NCBI GenBank assembly: GCA_002914805.1
Contig: JXTB01000090.1
Span: 571,765 to 635,764 of the forward strand
Reading direction: 5' to 3'
Length of the DNA: 64,000 bases
Origin: Parasponia andersonii
Lineage: Eukaryota > Streptophyta > Magnoliopsida > Rosales > Cannabaceae
In this document: piece by piece, positions 10,366 through 22,800 of the stretch
Layout of the letters: every line of letters starts with the position of its first letter
Numbering within the stretch: position 1 is the stretch's first letter
Translations under genes and position numbers: made by a program
Notes under the pieces: model-generated
What the model saw: the letters and a program-made list of their open reading frames with translations, nothing else
The model's database searches: none
What the model was told of the DNA's origin: nothing

Positions 10366-13316
10366 TATAAAATTCGGTTTTTTTTTTTGTAATTTTAAAA
10401 TTTTGGATTATTTAATCAAAATATCTGAAAATTTCAAAATAAAGTATTTAAGATGAATCTAGACAAGAAAAAGTCTAGGTGCACTGAGACTAAGTTGTAA
10501 GAAAAGTTTTAAAGTAGGGACGAAAATGAAATTTCTGAGGGCAAAAATGAGAGAAATTCTTTGAACAGGGTCAAAGTATAAAAAACGAAAATATTTCTCT
10601 TTTAACTCACTAACTCCACATTTTTCCTTTAAATCTCTCTATTCCTATCTTCTTTTCACATGAGGTCCCTGATGCTCCCCTCATTCCCTCTCTCGGCTTG
10701 CCCAAAAATACCGGCCACCACCATCTCTTCCGGCCACGATCTCCGACAAGGCGAGCTCCCAGCCGGCCGATGATGAACTGTTGTCGTTCTCCTCCTCTTG
10801 TCGTGCGGTCGGACGTCAGAAAGAGAGGCGTGAAGCTGCGCCTATTTCGCGACCAGCTTCGGCGTTCGGTCGCCGTGTCCCTTCGCCGGCTACCTCCATC
10901 CGCTTGGACCTTCTCCCAATGCTGGACCCGATGAGTTTCGGCTGTGGGTTGCCAGAAATTCTTTCCGATGAGTGTTTGTGATTTATGATCATTTATATAT
11001 ATATATATTTAAATTGACACTTGTATAATTATTTTTTGGGTAATAATAAATATGGTAATGAATTTTACTATGATAGTTGGTTGATCAAAGACTTGAGAAG
11101 GACGATTGATTTGGGCAGAGAATATATTCTGGGTTTTTGAAATTTTGTATAAAAAAATGAAATAAAATAAATTTGGTATATTTTTGAGTATTTTGTATAA
11201 TGTATGAATTGTTAGTAATAAATAATATAACTGTAAGAGAATTTAATCTTATAGATACGTATGCTAGCTTATATGAAATTGAATTCCCGATTTCTTAAAA
11301 GGTTTAACGATTATTCTTTTAGAATTTTGGTCTTGAAACTTTTATGGAGTAAAAGTGGAGGTTAAAACATGAATGAATAAAGTATTTTTGTGTTGAAACG
11401 TAATCTGGAAACGAAATAATAATGCTTGAATAGAAAATGTGGTAATTTTCTAAATATTGGTAAAGAGACGAAAATTTTGCAATTATTTTCTTAATGTAGT
11501 TTATTTAAACCATATAGATTACATGGTGTAGAAAAGGAACTTCAAACCAGATTAAACATAACTATTCCGTATTAAAATATTATTAGGAAGCACAATATTT
11601 TTCAAATCCGAAAGGTTGACATGTTTCTAAATACTTTCAAAAAGTGGTATTTCGTAAATTGCGGATCTTTAAGCTCATTTAAGAATTTCGAATTTGAACT
11701 CAGTGAGGTCGAAAGACAAATTTTGACATAAAATATCACAATATCCTGAAATGGCACGATAATCGAGAAAATGACTCGTGAATAATGCCACGAGATCAGG
11801 TCTCGCATTAAGACCCACTTTTGACAAATTATATGCCTACTCTATTATTTTTGGGAGATTTAAATTCAATAGTGAAGTCTATTTCACGATCTGAAGCTTC
11901 AATTAAAAATCGAGTTTTCAAATTTATCGATCAAAGGTTTCAAAATGACATCTGACCCCCGAACGACACCCAAACGATACTAAATATTCTCTATAGTACT
12001 GTAACATTATTTGGACACTCGATTGAGATAGAGGTTTAATTACTTAGTTTTATACATGCATTAATTTAAATTATGCATGACTATTTTGTGAAAAAATGCG
12101 AATAAAATAATATTTTGATAAACTATCGAAAAATTTTGGATTCTTTTAGAATTGGGCTGTGTAACTTCTAAACGTATTTGTAAAATTGAGATCATGAGGT
12201 GATTTAGTGGATTTGTTGCCCATAATACAGTAAATTCTAGAATAATATCAAGTAAGATTTTAAAGCATTATTTGATTATTCCTTGATGCATGGTTAATTG
12301 TGAACTGTTAAACATTGTACATACCATAGGATCGTACATGAGATACATCTTAGACATCATAGTATTTAGTGAGCGACTATTGTTCTTGCCTTCGGTGAGA
12401 GCTTGTAAACCTACACGAGATTTTCTGATTAATCTCATTTCGTAGGCGTAGGCATTTGGTTGCCCTTCCTGTTAGGTAGGCTTAAATACATAAGTGTCCA
12501 TCTAATTTTCTAGAATAGGTATTAGATAAAGAGTATTTAGTACACATAGTATGAGTTACTCTAGTTCGTAATGAGAGGATGTGAACTTAGGGGATGAGTT
12601 GATTTATGATATGTACAATCTTGTGTTTCTGGTTTTGGTTTTGAATATGTAATTATTCTGAATACCAATTGTTTTATATACCTGGTTTATAAATAGATTT
12701 TGGAAAAGTTATTAACTATGGAGGTTTGGTAAAAATTGTATCTATTCAAAAGGTAATTGAATTTCTACTAAGCATGTGAATGCTCACCCCTTACTTCACC
12801 CACCTTCAGGTGTATATCTAATTAATATAGTAATCCCGGTAGTCTGATGAGCTGCATAGCTTGTACAATCAGTTCTACTCTAAATCCATGGTAGGTATTC
12901 ATACTTTGTTATGCTTCTTTCCTTATTCAGTTATTTAGCCAAGATTGGTAAGTAGATGTATGAAGGATGATTTTGTTATTAAATTGAGTATTTAAAACAA
13001 TAAGTGATTTTATGTAACACATTTGGACATTGAACTAAATATTTCAGTTACACTTAATTTATCGAAGTTTATGGTTTCTCAACATATTCTAAAAGAGATA
13101 GTTGAAAATTTTCTTAAACATTGATAAGTATTTCTCTAATGAAATTAAAACACTAAACTAATAAGTGTTTTAATGAATAAAAAATTTTTAATGATTTGAG
13201 GATTTAAATGAAATTATCTAATGCCCGATTTCTCTAAAATTCTATAAAATTATTATTTTACTATATTTTCACTTAAAAATGTTAAAAGTCACGGCTTTAG
13301 ATTTTCGGTCGTAACA
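10366..13316 (+). mobile_element. LTR copy 1 of a large Ty3/gypsy-type retroelement (2.95 kb)
   Basis: This is long-range duplicate sequence of 18870-24557 once later insertions in that copy are discounted. The start TATAAAATTCGG corresponds to TGTAAAATCCAG in copy 2, so the terminal G has mutated to A. The end is TCGTAACA. Internal landmarks are a CCGGCC-rich segment (about 10690-10980), a (TA)n tract at about 10995, the uninterrupted target AATATTCT at 11983-11990, and 'tgctcaccccttacttcaccc' at about 12780. A TGGTATCAGAGC primer-binding site lies 4 bp downstream. Open frames at 10698-10981 fall in the GC-rich LTR segment and are not genes. Confidence 0.75.
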
Positions 13317-13320
13317 AATT

Positions 13321-13332
13321 TGGTATCAGAGC
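13321..13332 (+). other. Primer-binding site (initiator tRNA-Met type)
   Basis: TGGTATCAGAGC lies 4 bp after the LTR end. It is the standard plant LTR-retrotransposon primer-binding site, complementary to the 3' end of initiator tRNA-Met. It fixes the plus orientation of the element. Confidence 0.85.
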
Positions 13333-15343
13333 TGTAGGTTTCAAATTCTTCTGGGATTTTACTTGTAAAATTCTATTGATTTACATTGATGTTTGAAAGT
13401 ATTTGACAAATACCTTATACATCACCTAGGAATTAGCTCAATATATTATATTTTTACTCTGATTCATCTTGAACTTTTCGTTCATCTCCCTAGAGTGAAG
13501 CTCTAGTATTTTTGGGATGATCATGTCCTAGAAATTCTAGTCTTAAAGGTGTTAAGATTGACACAAGACTAGTAAATTATACTTCTATCTAAATTCTCTA
13601 ATTCAAATGGATATTCATTTTTATACTCTAATGTTTATTATAGTGATAAGCGATATGAATCTTGTAAGTTCTGAGATAGCAATTTAGTATCTTGTATCTT
13701 GATTATCATGGGTTGACTTTATTTATATGTATGGGATTGTGATATTAGTCTATTGATTTTGGTATACTTTTAATTACTCGGTTCAAGTAAGTGGTGGAAG
13801 TGCTTGTGTTAAAATATTTAAACTAATGATTCTTTTTGCATGACATTTTGTCTGTAAAATGACAAATTGGTATGAGATACTGAGTTTCCTTAAATATGGT
13901 ATTGTATTAAGTCCACCAAAACTAGTTTTGACATTGGTAGTGCATCGGTTGACTAATTGATTAATTTTATTTGAAATTCTTGGGTTGTTTAAATTTTTTT
14001 GAATTATTGTAATTATGTTTTCTGTGAGTTGTTTGCCTGAGATCATATATTTTGCTTACTTGATAAGTTTACTTATATTTTCAAGTAAAAAAACAAAGAT
14101 GGATTTGTACGCCTAGAAATGATTTTTTTTTTTTTTAGTTTTGTATTTCAATTGGTTTTGTAATCCTTAGGCAAATTATCTCATTATTGGTAATTTTATC
14201 AAACTTAGAACTTTCTTGCATAGTTTTAATAACTTTTAAATCTTCAAATTGACTCATAAAAGTTGAAACAAAGTAAATATTATATTTGATTGATTGTAGT
14301 TCTTTATTTTCAAGAGAAACATAGATGTTTTAAATTTGAATAATGGATAGGTAAAGTAATTTACTTTTTCAAGAGATATATATTTTTTGCAAAATTTTAT
14401 GAATTATTTGAAATTAGATTTGGTAAAACTACCCTAGTGCAAAACCTTGGTGCATATAAAATTTAGTTATGGTACTAAATAAAGTATAATCTACATTTGA
14501 TAGTGTTAGTTAGAGAATTCCTTCGGCCAAAGAAATTTTTCTAAACTTAAAGTTCTAAGTATCTTCTAGATTTTAATGTGATAGATATTCTTGATACTTG
14601 ACTTAGGTGTTAAAATGTATTTCTACGTATATATTTACAAGTTGACTTCGAATTAAAAATTTTATGTGGCAATTTTGAGAGATAAGTTTGATTTCTTAAA
14701 AAGCTTTTTGTACAGATTAAAAGCGATATAAGTTTATAGTTTTGGAAAAAAAAAATCTAATCATGGCATCAGGTTCAGAATTTTGTGTAATTGAGGAAAT
14801 TTTAGATTTTAAATCCTAGTTTATAATTTTTGTAAAACCTTGTCTTTATTGTGGCTTATTTTATTGATATAATATACATGTTATTGGTGAAGTTTGTATT
14901 ATTAATTCCTTAGTAAGTAATAGGTGATGGTTCATTGGTTAAATCAAGTTAGGTTAAATTTGCCTTATTGATCTCAATTTGATACTTGAGCATTTGTGCG
15001 ATTGAATTGATTTGGTGTACTAATTATGGGGAATATTTCATCTGAATTTTAAGTGGAATAATTTAGAATACCTAAGTCTTGAAAGAACTTAGGTGGTACA
15101 TAATATCATATGTCATTTTTATTAGAAGTTTTAAAATTTTAAAAAAATAGATTTCTAAATGAATACAAGCTATGAATTAATACACTTGATTTGGTGTTTA
15201 ATAGAAATTGAGTTATATAAATTAACGTGTAGTACATAAATTTGAGCTTTTAAATTTTTGTTGTTGAGTATGTTATAAATTGGTCGGCTATGCAAAAGGG
15301 TTATTTTCTATGAACAACTTGACAAGTAGAGTAAGGCTTATAT
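13333..15343 (+). mobile_element. Retroelement interior, first part, no coding capacity
   Basis: This is the interior between the primer-binding site and the nested solo LTR. I see no gag, protease, integrase or reverse transcriptase motif in any frame, and stops are dense. With the second part (18069-18869) only about 2.8 kb of interior remains, so the element is a large non-autonomous derivative (LARD-like) or has lost its coding region by deletion. Confidence 0.5.
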
Positions 15344-18068
15344 TGTAATGCCTAAGATTCTCACATACATAATAAGCCAATAATAAACATGTTCATATTA
15401 CATAATAGACATATTATGAAACTAGTGTCAATTTTATGATAAATTGCTCATTTTGATCGTTAAATGCTTTTAATATATATTATTATACTAATGGTTGTCG
15501 AAGTATTCCCATATAGTATAAAGGCTCAGTACCCTTAGAGAGAGAGCTTGGTGTGTGAAAAGAACAAAGAATACAGTCATGAATAGTAATACTATATACA
15601 CATGCATTAACTGTGTTTAATTACACTGAGCTAGCTTAGATTCAGCTTAATTGCGTAATGTCATCTTTGTGCATTCTATCAATTGGGCAATTATACTATA
15701 TTTGCATTATCAATTAGAGTCTAATGGACTTTCGTTTTATATTTAATGATTGGTTATGGGGCTAGGTTCCACCAAATTACAATAAGATCGGCCATATAGG
15801 ATCATAAGTCAAAGTATGACTAGATTTCACTATCTAAGCTAGGTTTCACCATTTTGGTCTACACTTGAGTGCATATGATTGACCAGCAATGTGGTGAGTA
15901 TGCTAAGGATTTTTTAGAGATGGACACATGGAAAGTAAGGTGCAGAATACCCAAAATACCCCTTAGAATTTAAGTTATGCCATACTTAGCCTTTAAGTAT
16001 TGATTTTTGATCAAATCTGGTCATTTCTTTCCTCTTCCTCCACAGCCACGACTTGAACTACTCCAGTTAGTTTCTATACTTCTCTCAACTTTCCTTATCC
16101 ATATCTAAGAGTTTCCAAGTGGTAGAACTCAATTTGGTGCTTAAGAAAGCAAGATAGGTTCAAACTAGTCAAGGTAATTCTACTAGTTCTTCTTCTTAGA
16201 TTTTTTTTTTGTTATTTCAATTCTCTACTTGATACTATGTAAGTAATATTTCCTATAGGTCCTCTTGAGTCCTAAGATCAATTTCAAAGCCTTAGAAATC
16301 AGTTTTGTAGAAGTAGAAGGCAAGAGCTTCAACAAAAGTTCAAACGAGTCAAGGTGAGTTTTTTTGTGGAATTTAGAATTGGTAATTTATTTCTATTATT
16401 TTAGCTCTTGAATTAAAGCTTCTATTTGATGAATTAAGGTCTAAGGAAACCTTATATATGGCTAGAAATACAGAATTTAAGTGGAGGATTAAAGTTATAC
16501 TTAAAGCCCTAAAGTGTGCTAGTTAAGGATTTAAGTGTTGTCATGTGTGGTAGATTATATTTTTATATTTGTAATCTGATTTTCTAAACTTGAAGTGTAT
16601 ATTTTATGGATCCTAATATTTATTACACTCATTTGGTGGCTGGTTATGATGACACAAAAGTATAAAAGTGGTTTTAAACTTTGTCTAAACGAAAGGAATT
16701 CAAATGTACTTAGGTTATTCTAAATGATCCTCTTTGAATTGTATATGTGGGAATTGGCTTGTCGATTATTATTACAGGTCTTAAACTATGATTTTAATCA
16801 TATGTGAATGTCCTAAAAATAGGGAAGATGCTGTCCAAATATTTTTAGAACCAAATAGTACCATTTAGAAGCAAATAGATTAGTTTTTATGAAAGTAGAT
16901 GACATTTTAGTTCATTTTGTGATTAGAATTTCTTCTTTTGTAAAAGCTATGATTCAGTCTTGTACTTGTTTTCTTTAAACATTTTATATTGTAGTGATAA
17001 TATTAATAATAAAATTGATATCAGGTCTTCCCACATCTTGCCACAGAGGATACTGACTCTTTCCACTATCCTTTCTACCGGACACAAAATAAGTGAAGAT
17101 TTATTTTAACTGCATCACAAGAACAATAGTAGATACAAGATATTTTCTTACATACTTATGTGTTTTATTTCAATTGTATATTATTTATATTATTGTTATA
17201 AAATTTACGGAAACATAAGTATAGCATGATCATTTAAGCATGATTTTCATAGAAGTGAAGTTTTCCACACATTGGATTTAAAGTAGTACCATTGTACTAA
17301 TTTTACGAGATATATTTTAAGTACAATGTTTAGTCTGTATGTGTTGGGTAAGTATAATTTGCACATGCATCCTACCCGCATAGGTGGGCACGACTTACCA
17401 ACTGCCAGGACTGAGCATTGTACTATGAGATTTATCAGATGCATTACTTAGTCAGTCTGCGTTGGGTTGGTATGGTTCACATTGGCCATGTGTTTCCTTC
17501 CAGCACAGGTGGGCACAGTCTACCGACTGCCATGACTTTGTAATGTACTCAAGGGCCCTACAAAGAAATATTTTATAAGAAAAGTGCATCAAAATGAAAA
17601 ATTATGAAAGAAAGAGTACAATGAGAATTTCAATAAAATTTATGCATGAAATATGTTCACGAGTATGTATGATATTTACTTATTGAACATTAGCTCATTT
17701 AGTTCCTGTGATGTAGGTGAGGACGTTTTTGATATATAGAGTTACTGGTTGGCTAGCACGCTTTTTGTCGCTATGATCATACCGATGTAGACGAGCTTAA
17801 CTTGTGGAAGGTGTTTTCTTTGTATTTTATTATTCTGATGTGTTGTAAATATTACTGCTGATGACAAGATAAACTGATAAGGAGTTTTTAGTTGTATATT
17901 TTGTAAAGTTATTTCAAAAAGTAATGCCACACAATTTTTTTTGTTTTAGAGCTTGAAAAGTTTAAATTTAGCCCACCTTTTTGCAAAACTAAAAATATGG
18001 TTTATAAAAGAATAATGCTTTCTAGTTTGACCTACATAGTCATGCAGTTAAGCTAGGGGGGCGTTACA
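15344..18068 (+). mobile_element. Solo LTR, 2,725 bp, with perfect TATAT target-site duplications
   Basis: It starts TGTAATGCCTAAGATTC and ends GGGGGCGTTACA. TATAT stands immediately left (15339-15343) and right (18069-18073). The TG...CA ends, the 5-bp duplication and the absence of a primer-binding site or coding sequence define a solo LTR. Features inside include two 'gttcaaac(t/g)agtcaaggt' words (about 16156 and 16338), consistent with exon-like edges of an LTR transcript, and a ~118-bp duplicated segment around 17343 and 17461. The ends resemble long Ty3/gypsy LTRs of the Tekay/Del type; that lineage is an inference. Confidence 0.85.
17333..17570. repeat. Imperfect ~118-bp direct repeat inside the solo LTR
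   Basis: The phrase AGTCTG(Y)...GTTGGGT is followed in both units by AGGTGGGCAC, then CTACCGACTGCC/TTACCAACTGCC, then ATTGTACT/ATGTACTC. Matching points are about 118 bp apart. This kind of local duplication is common in long plant LTRs. Confidence 0.6.
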
Positions 18069-18869
18069 TATATAAATATATATATATTGCTCATCTACTT
18101 AGAAAATAAATAATTAATAAATTTTAAATATGACACACTCTACTATTTTCTAAAATGCTTTATCGATATTTCCTTTTGTTAAAATGCATTTCAAAACTAT
18201 TTTAATAAAATTGTTAAGAGTGCATTGGCATTGAAGTTATAAAACGCAAAGATAGTCTTATTAAAGCATGACTTACTTAGAATTGAAAAAAAGTTCTCAT
18301 ATAGAGAGTTGTTAAACTCTTTCTCTTATTATGGCTTCTATCCTCTAGACTTGTCTTTAGTGTGTAGTATAACATACAGGTATCAATTTTCATCTAGAAT
18401 CTTGTCATAATCTTTGACCTTAGTGATTGTTTAGGATTGGGTCCTAGATATAGACCAATGAGATTGTCTCAGTGTGATGGTGATCTGGTATGAGTAGGAG
18501 GATAATATCGTATGTATGCCACATCTGGTCTGCTATAATAGTTTGCTGCCTAACAATTAATATTCAGGTTATAAGAGTTTTGTAATATTGACTGTTGGTC
18601 TTAATTTTCGTAACAACTCTTGTTCTTTATACTGACTTAAGAACATCATTCTCTTTCTCATATGTCAATGTCCTTATATCTATTAATGGATAACTTTTTG
18701 ATTCGATATAATTTTATATACCAATTTTAACTCAGGCATCATGTGGCATATTAATACCAAATGGAGGGTGTGGTTTATTATCCTTCTAACCATTATTCCA
18801 TATTATTTCTCTTGTACTCCTTGTACTGTATTTGAATTTCGAAATAAAATTCTTTTAAGGAGAGAAAGA
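18069..18869 (+). mobile_element. Retroelement interior, second part, with polypurine tract
   Basis: This continues the interior interrupted at 15343. The last ~155 bp (18715-18869) repeat the block at 10215-10365. AAGGAGAGAAAGA at about 18857-18869 abuts the TGTAAAATCC start of LTR copy 2 and is the expected polypurine tract. No coding motif was seen. Confidence 0.6.
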
Positions 18870-19535
18870 TGTAAAATCCAGTTTAAACAAAAGGCAAAAG
18901 AGTAAATTTTTAGGTAATGGTATTTTGGTAATTTTAAAATTTTAGATTAGTTAATTAAAATATCTAAAATATTTAAAATAAAGTATTTAAGATGAATCTA
19001 GACAAGAAAAAATCTAGGTGCACTGAGACTAAGTTGTACGGGAAGTTGATGAAAATGAAACTTTTAGGGCAAAAATGGGAGAAATTCTTTGAACTAGGCC
19101 AAAGTATTAAATGAAAATATTTCTCTTTAACTCAGCAGCTGACACATGTTCAACTAACTCCATATTTTTTCCTTTAAATCCCTCTATTCCTATCTTCCTT
19201 TCACACAAAGTGCCCGATGCTATCCTCATTCCCTCCCTTAGCTTGCCCAAAAATACCAGCCACCACCATCTTTTCTAGCCATTAGCTCCGACCAGGGGAG
19301 CTCCAAGCTGGTCGACGATGAACTATCGTCGTTCTCCTCCTTCTGTCGTGTGGCTAGACGTTGGAAAGAGAGGTGTGAAGCCGCGCCTGTTTCGCGACCA
19401 GCTTTGGCATTCAGTCGCTGTGTTCCTTCGTCGGCTACCTCCACCCGCTCGGACCTTCTCCCAATGCTGGACTCGATGAGTTTCGGCTGTGGGTTGCCAG
19501 AAATTCTTTCCAGTGAGTGTTTGTGATTTGTGGTC

Positions 19536-19538
<3 letters not shown>

Positions 19539-19586
<48 letters not shown>
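19539..19586. repeat. (TA)n microsatellite
   Basis: About 24 TA units. The corresponding site in LTR copy 1 (about 10991) has a much shorter tract. Confidence 0.85.
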
Positions 19587-19593
<7 letters not shown>

Positions 19594-19594
19594 T

Positions 19595-19716
19595 GGTTCT
19601 CGATCCAAATGGATTTTTTTTTTCTTTATTTATGGATAAGTATATTTTTTTTAACAGTCTAATAACTATAATGAAAGTCCAATAATTATAATGAAATATA
19701 TGAAAAGATATATAAT
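19595..19716 (+). mobile_element. Truncated family A MITE within LTR copy 2
   Basis: GGTTCTCGATCCAAATGGAT followed by poly-T, 'tttatggataagtatat', poly-T and 'aacagtctaataac' is a worn version of a family A end. The other end is missing. The host phrase TGTGGTCGTTTATATATA occurs on both sides (19529 and 19717), so the segment arrived with, or was followed by, a local duplication. Confidence 0.45.
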
Positions 19717-20459
19717 TGTGGTCGTTTATATATATATGTATATATATATATATTTAAGTTGACATTTGTAGAATTAATTTTGGGGTAATAATAAATATGG
19801 TAATTAATTTTACTATGATAGTTGGTTGATTAAAGACTTGAGAAGGACGATTGATTTTGGGCAGAGGATAAATTCTGGGCTTTTGAAATTTTGTATAAAG
19901 AAAATGAAATAAAATAAATTTGGTATATTTTTTAGTATTTTTTATAATGTATGAATTGTTAGTAATAAATAGTATAACTGTAAGAGAATTTTATCTTATA
20001 AATACTTCTGCTAGCTTGTATGGAATTGAATTCCCGATTTCTTAAAATGTTAGAACTAAAAATTGGTATTCTTACAATTATGCTTTTAGAAGGTGATATT
20101 TTGATAATTAATTTTATAAACAATTTATTATGGTCTTGAAACTTTTATAGAGTAAAAGTGGAGGTTAAAACATGAATGAATAAAGTATTTTTATGTTGAA
20201 ATGTAATCCGGAAACAAAATAATGCTTGAATAGAAAATGTGGTAATTTTCTAAATATTTGAATAGAGATGAAAATTTTGTAATAGTGATTTAAACCATAT
20301 AGATTACATAGTATAGAAAAGGACCTTGAAACTAACTATTCCATATAAAAATAATATTTGAAAGCATGTTATTTTTCAAATCCAAAAGGTTGATGTTTTT
20401 CTAAATACTTTCAAAACGTGGTATTTTCCTAACTTTTGAATCATTAAGCCTATTTAAGA

Positions 20460-21146
20460 CTCAGTGTCACGACGCTAGCCTCACATTAGACAAATGTGCA
20501 GCAGTTAGCATAGTTTGTCGCATTAAATTAGCCTACTAATACTTAAGAAAGTGAATTATAGTAAGTTGTGAGACAAATTGATAAATGATAAGAGAGTTTG
20601 AGTGATAAAAATTTGTATTACTCTTAGAATGCTTGTAACTTTCAGAAATGAGACTTATGTACAAATGAACTCAAGAGATTCTTTATATAGGTAAAGCCTA
20701 AACCAACCAAGGATTATGATCGTGCCAAATAGCATGATCTTACGAAGGATCTAGAATATTTCCAAATAAAGTAGTAATATCTACAAAGATAGTTATATAG
20801 AGAAATCTAGAATAAGCATTACCTAGATCTTTCTAGGAGGTTCACTGACTATTTTGGCTTTTCTAAGTCATTTTAGAAGTTTTTAAAATCGTCCCAACCT
20901 ATCTAGCACCATCCAGGCTTATCTAGAGCCTTTTAGGACTTAGTAGAGCCGTCTAAAGTCTTCTAGTATGACCAAGACTTCTTTTGATTATTCTAGAAGT
21001 GTCCACTATGTTCTAGGACCTTCTTCTATCCTTTTGGGTGAGCAGTATATATAAAGGATGTTCGAGCCATGTACAACAACAGTTGGATATTGGGGAGTCA
21101 AATGAGCGAGGCGTAATATCAGAACCTCAAAACTAAATTCCGATTT
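20460..21146 (-). mobile_element. Insertion of ~0.66 kb in LTR copy 2, possible minus-strand solo LTR
   Basis: LTR copy 1 runs straight from TTTAAG to AATTTCGAATTTG, whereas copy 2 has this extra segment at the same point. On the minus strand it can be read from TGATATTACGCCTCGC (21121) to GCGTCGTGACA (20465), with TG...CA ends. A TATATATAAAGG motif lies at about 21048 on the plus strand. The interior is full of CTAGA/TCTAGAA words. I find no clear target-site duplication, so both the class and the exact ends are uncertain. Confidence 0.45.
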
Positions 21147-21870
21147 CGAATTTGGACTCAATAAGGTCGAGAGATATATTTGACATAAAATACCACTATA
21201 TCCTAAAATATCATGAAAATCGTGAAAATGGCTCATGAATAGTGCTATAGGTCGAGTCCCACATTGGGATCCATTTTTGTCAAATTATATATTTAACCTA
21301 GCATTTTTAGGTGTTTTGAATTCAATAATAAAGTCCGTTTCATGATATAAAGCTTAAATTTAAATTGAATTTTCAAATCTATCAATCAAAGGTTTGAAAA
21401 CGACATCCGATCCTCCGAACAACACTCAAATGATACCAAATGTTCTGAGAAATTAAGTAAAATATGCATCAAGATATGCATATTTTGGTCTATATGCTCC
21501 ATTTAAAAAAATCTCTGAAAAAATATACATGTGGACGAAATTACTCTTAAAAATATTAAGAAAAATCTATGCACATCATATTTAATTGATCCGAATCTCT
21601 CTCTCGCACAGAAATTCTCTTTCGACTGAAAATCTTAAGTAATCCAAGAATTATACTACTCCATAATCCATACTCGTACAAATCCTCGTTCTTATCTCTT
21701 TCAATACCATCGAACTCATCATTTCCCTATATTCTCTCATCATTCTTCTCCACATAGTTATGGGTATAGTTTAAAATAGAATATCATCAAATTTCGAGAT
21801 ATAATGAGGTAATTTATATGTGGCAAAATCGTTTTGAGGGTAATTTTTGTGAGTTTAAAAAAATCGCGAT

Positions 21871-22262
21871 AATTTTCGATGGTTTTTCGATGATATTTCG
21901 ATGAAAATTGTATTCTCAGTAAAATTTCAATGAAAATGGTATTTTTGACAACTTTCGATGGTTTTTCAATGATATTTCGATGAAAATTATATTCTCAGCA
22001 AAATTTCAATGAAAATGGTATTTTTGACATTTTTCGATGCAATTTCGATGAATTTTCGATGGTTTTTCGATGATATTTCGATGAAAATTGTATTCTCAGC
22101 AAAATTTCAATAAAAATGGTATTTTTGATAATTTTCGGTGCAATTTCGATGCATTTTCGATGATATTTGAATAAAAGTGGTATTCTTGTTAATATTTCGA
22201 TAAAAATGAAATTTTCGACGATTTTTGACATAATTTCGATATAATTTCGATGAACTGGTATT
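21871..22262. repeat. Left inner array of the foldback element (TTTCGATG words)
   Basis: Related units repeat. TTTCGATGGTTTTTC recurs with its CGATGG at about 21877, 21956 and 22057 (spacing 79 and 101 bp), each followed by GATATTTCGATGAAAAT, a 'tattctcag(t/c)aaaatttcaatgaaaatggtattttt' segment and shorter TTTCGATG repeats. The mirrored array follows from about 22262. Confidence 0.75.
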
Positions 22263-22800
22263 TTCGATAAATTTTTATCAAAAATACTACTTTTATCGAA
22301 ATATCATTGAAATTACATCGAAAATCGTCGAAAATGTCATTTTATCAAAATATTAACAAAACACCACTTTTATCGAAAATGCATCGAAATAGCATCAAAA
22401 ATTATCAAAAATACCATTTTCATTGAAATTTTACTGAGAATACAATTTTCATCGAAATATTATCGAAAAACCATCGAAAATCATCAAAAATTCATCGAAA
22501 TAGTATCAAAAATTATCAAAAATACCATTTTCATTAAAATTTTGCTGAGAATACAATTTTCATCAAAATATTATCGAAAATCATCGAAAATGCATCGAAA
22601 ATTCATCGAAATTGCATCAAAAATTTTCAAAAATACCATTTTCATTGAATTTTGCTGAGAATATAATTTTCATCGAAAAATCATCGAAAATGCATCGAAA
22701 ATTCATCGAAATTGCATCGAAAATTAACAAAAATACTATTTTTATTGAAATTTTGCTGAGAATACAATTTTCATCGAAATATCATCGAAAAACCATTGAA
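22263..22800. repeat. Right inner array of the foldback element (CATCGAAA words)
   Basis: This is the reverse-complement counterpart of the left array. Units of ATTTTCATCGAAATAT, CATCGAAAATGCATCGAAA and TTTTGCTGAGAATACAATTT recur at roughly 80-120 bp. It is longer than the left array by about 150 bp, so unit number changed after the fold-back arrangement arose. Confidence 0.75.

Noticed and set aside
10698..10981. Open frames of 78 and 66 codons, Arg/Pro/Ser-rich
   Set aside because: Same GC-rich segment of LTR copy 1; the counterpart in LTR copy 2 is broken, so there is no sign of coding selection.
21871..22800. CRISPR-like look of regularly spaced short repeats
   Set aside because: Units are directly adjacent, vary in length and form a mirrored palindrome; this is a plant foldback transposon.
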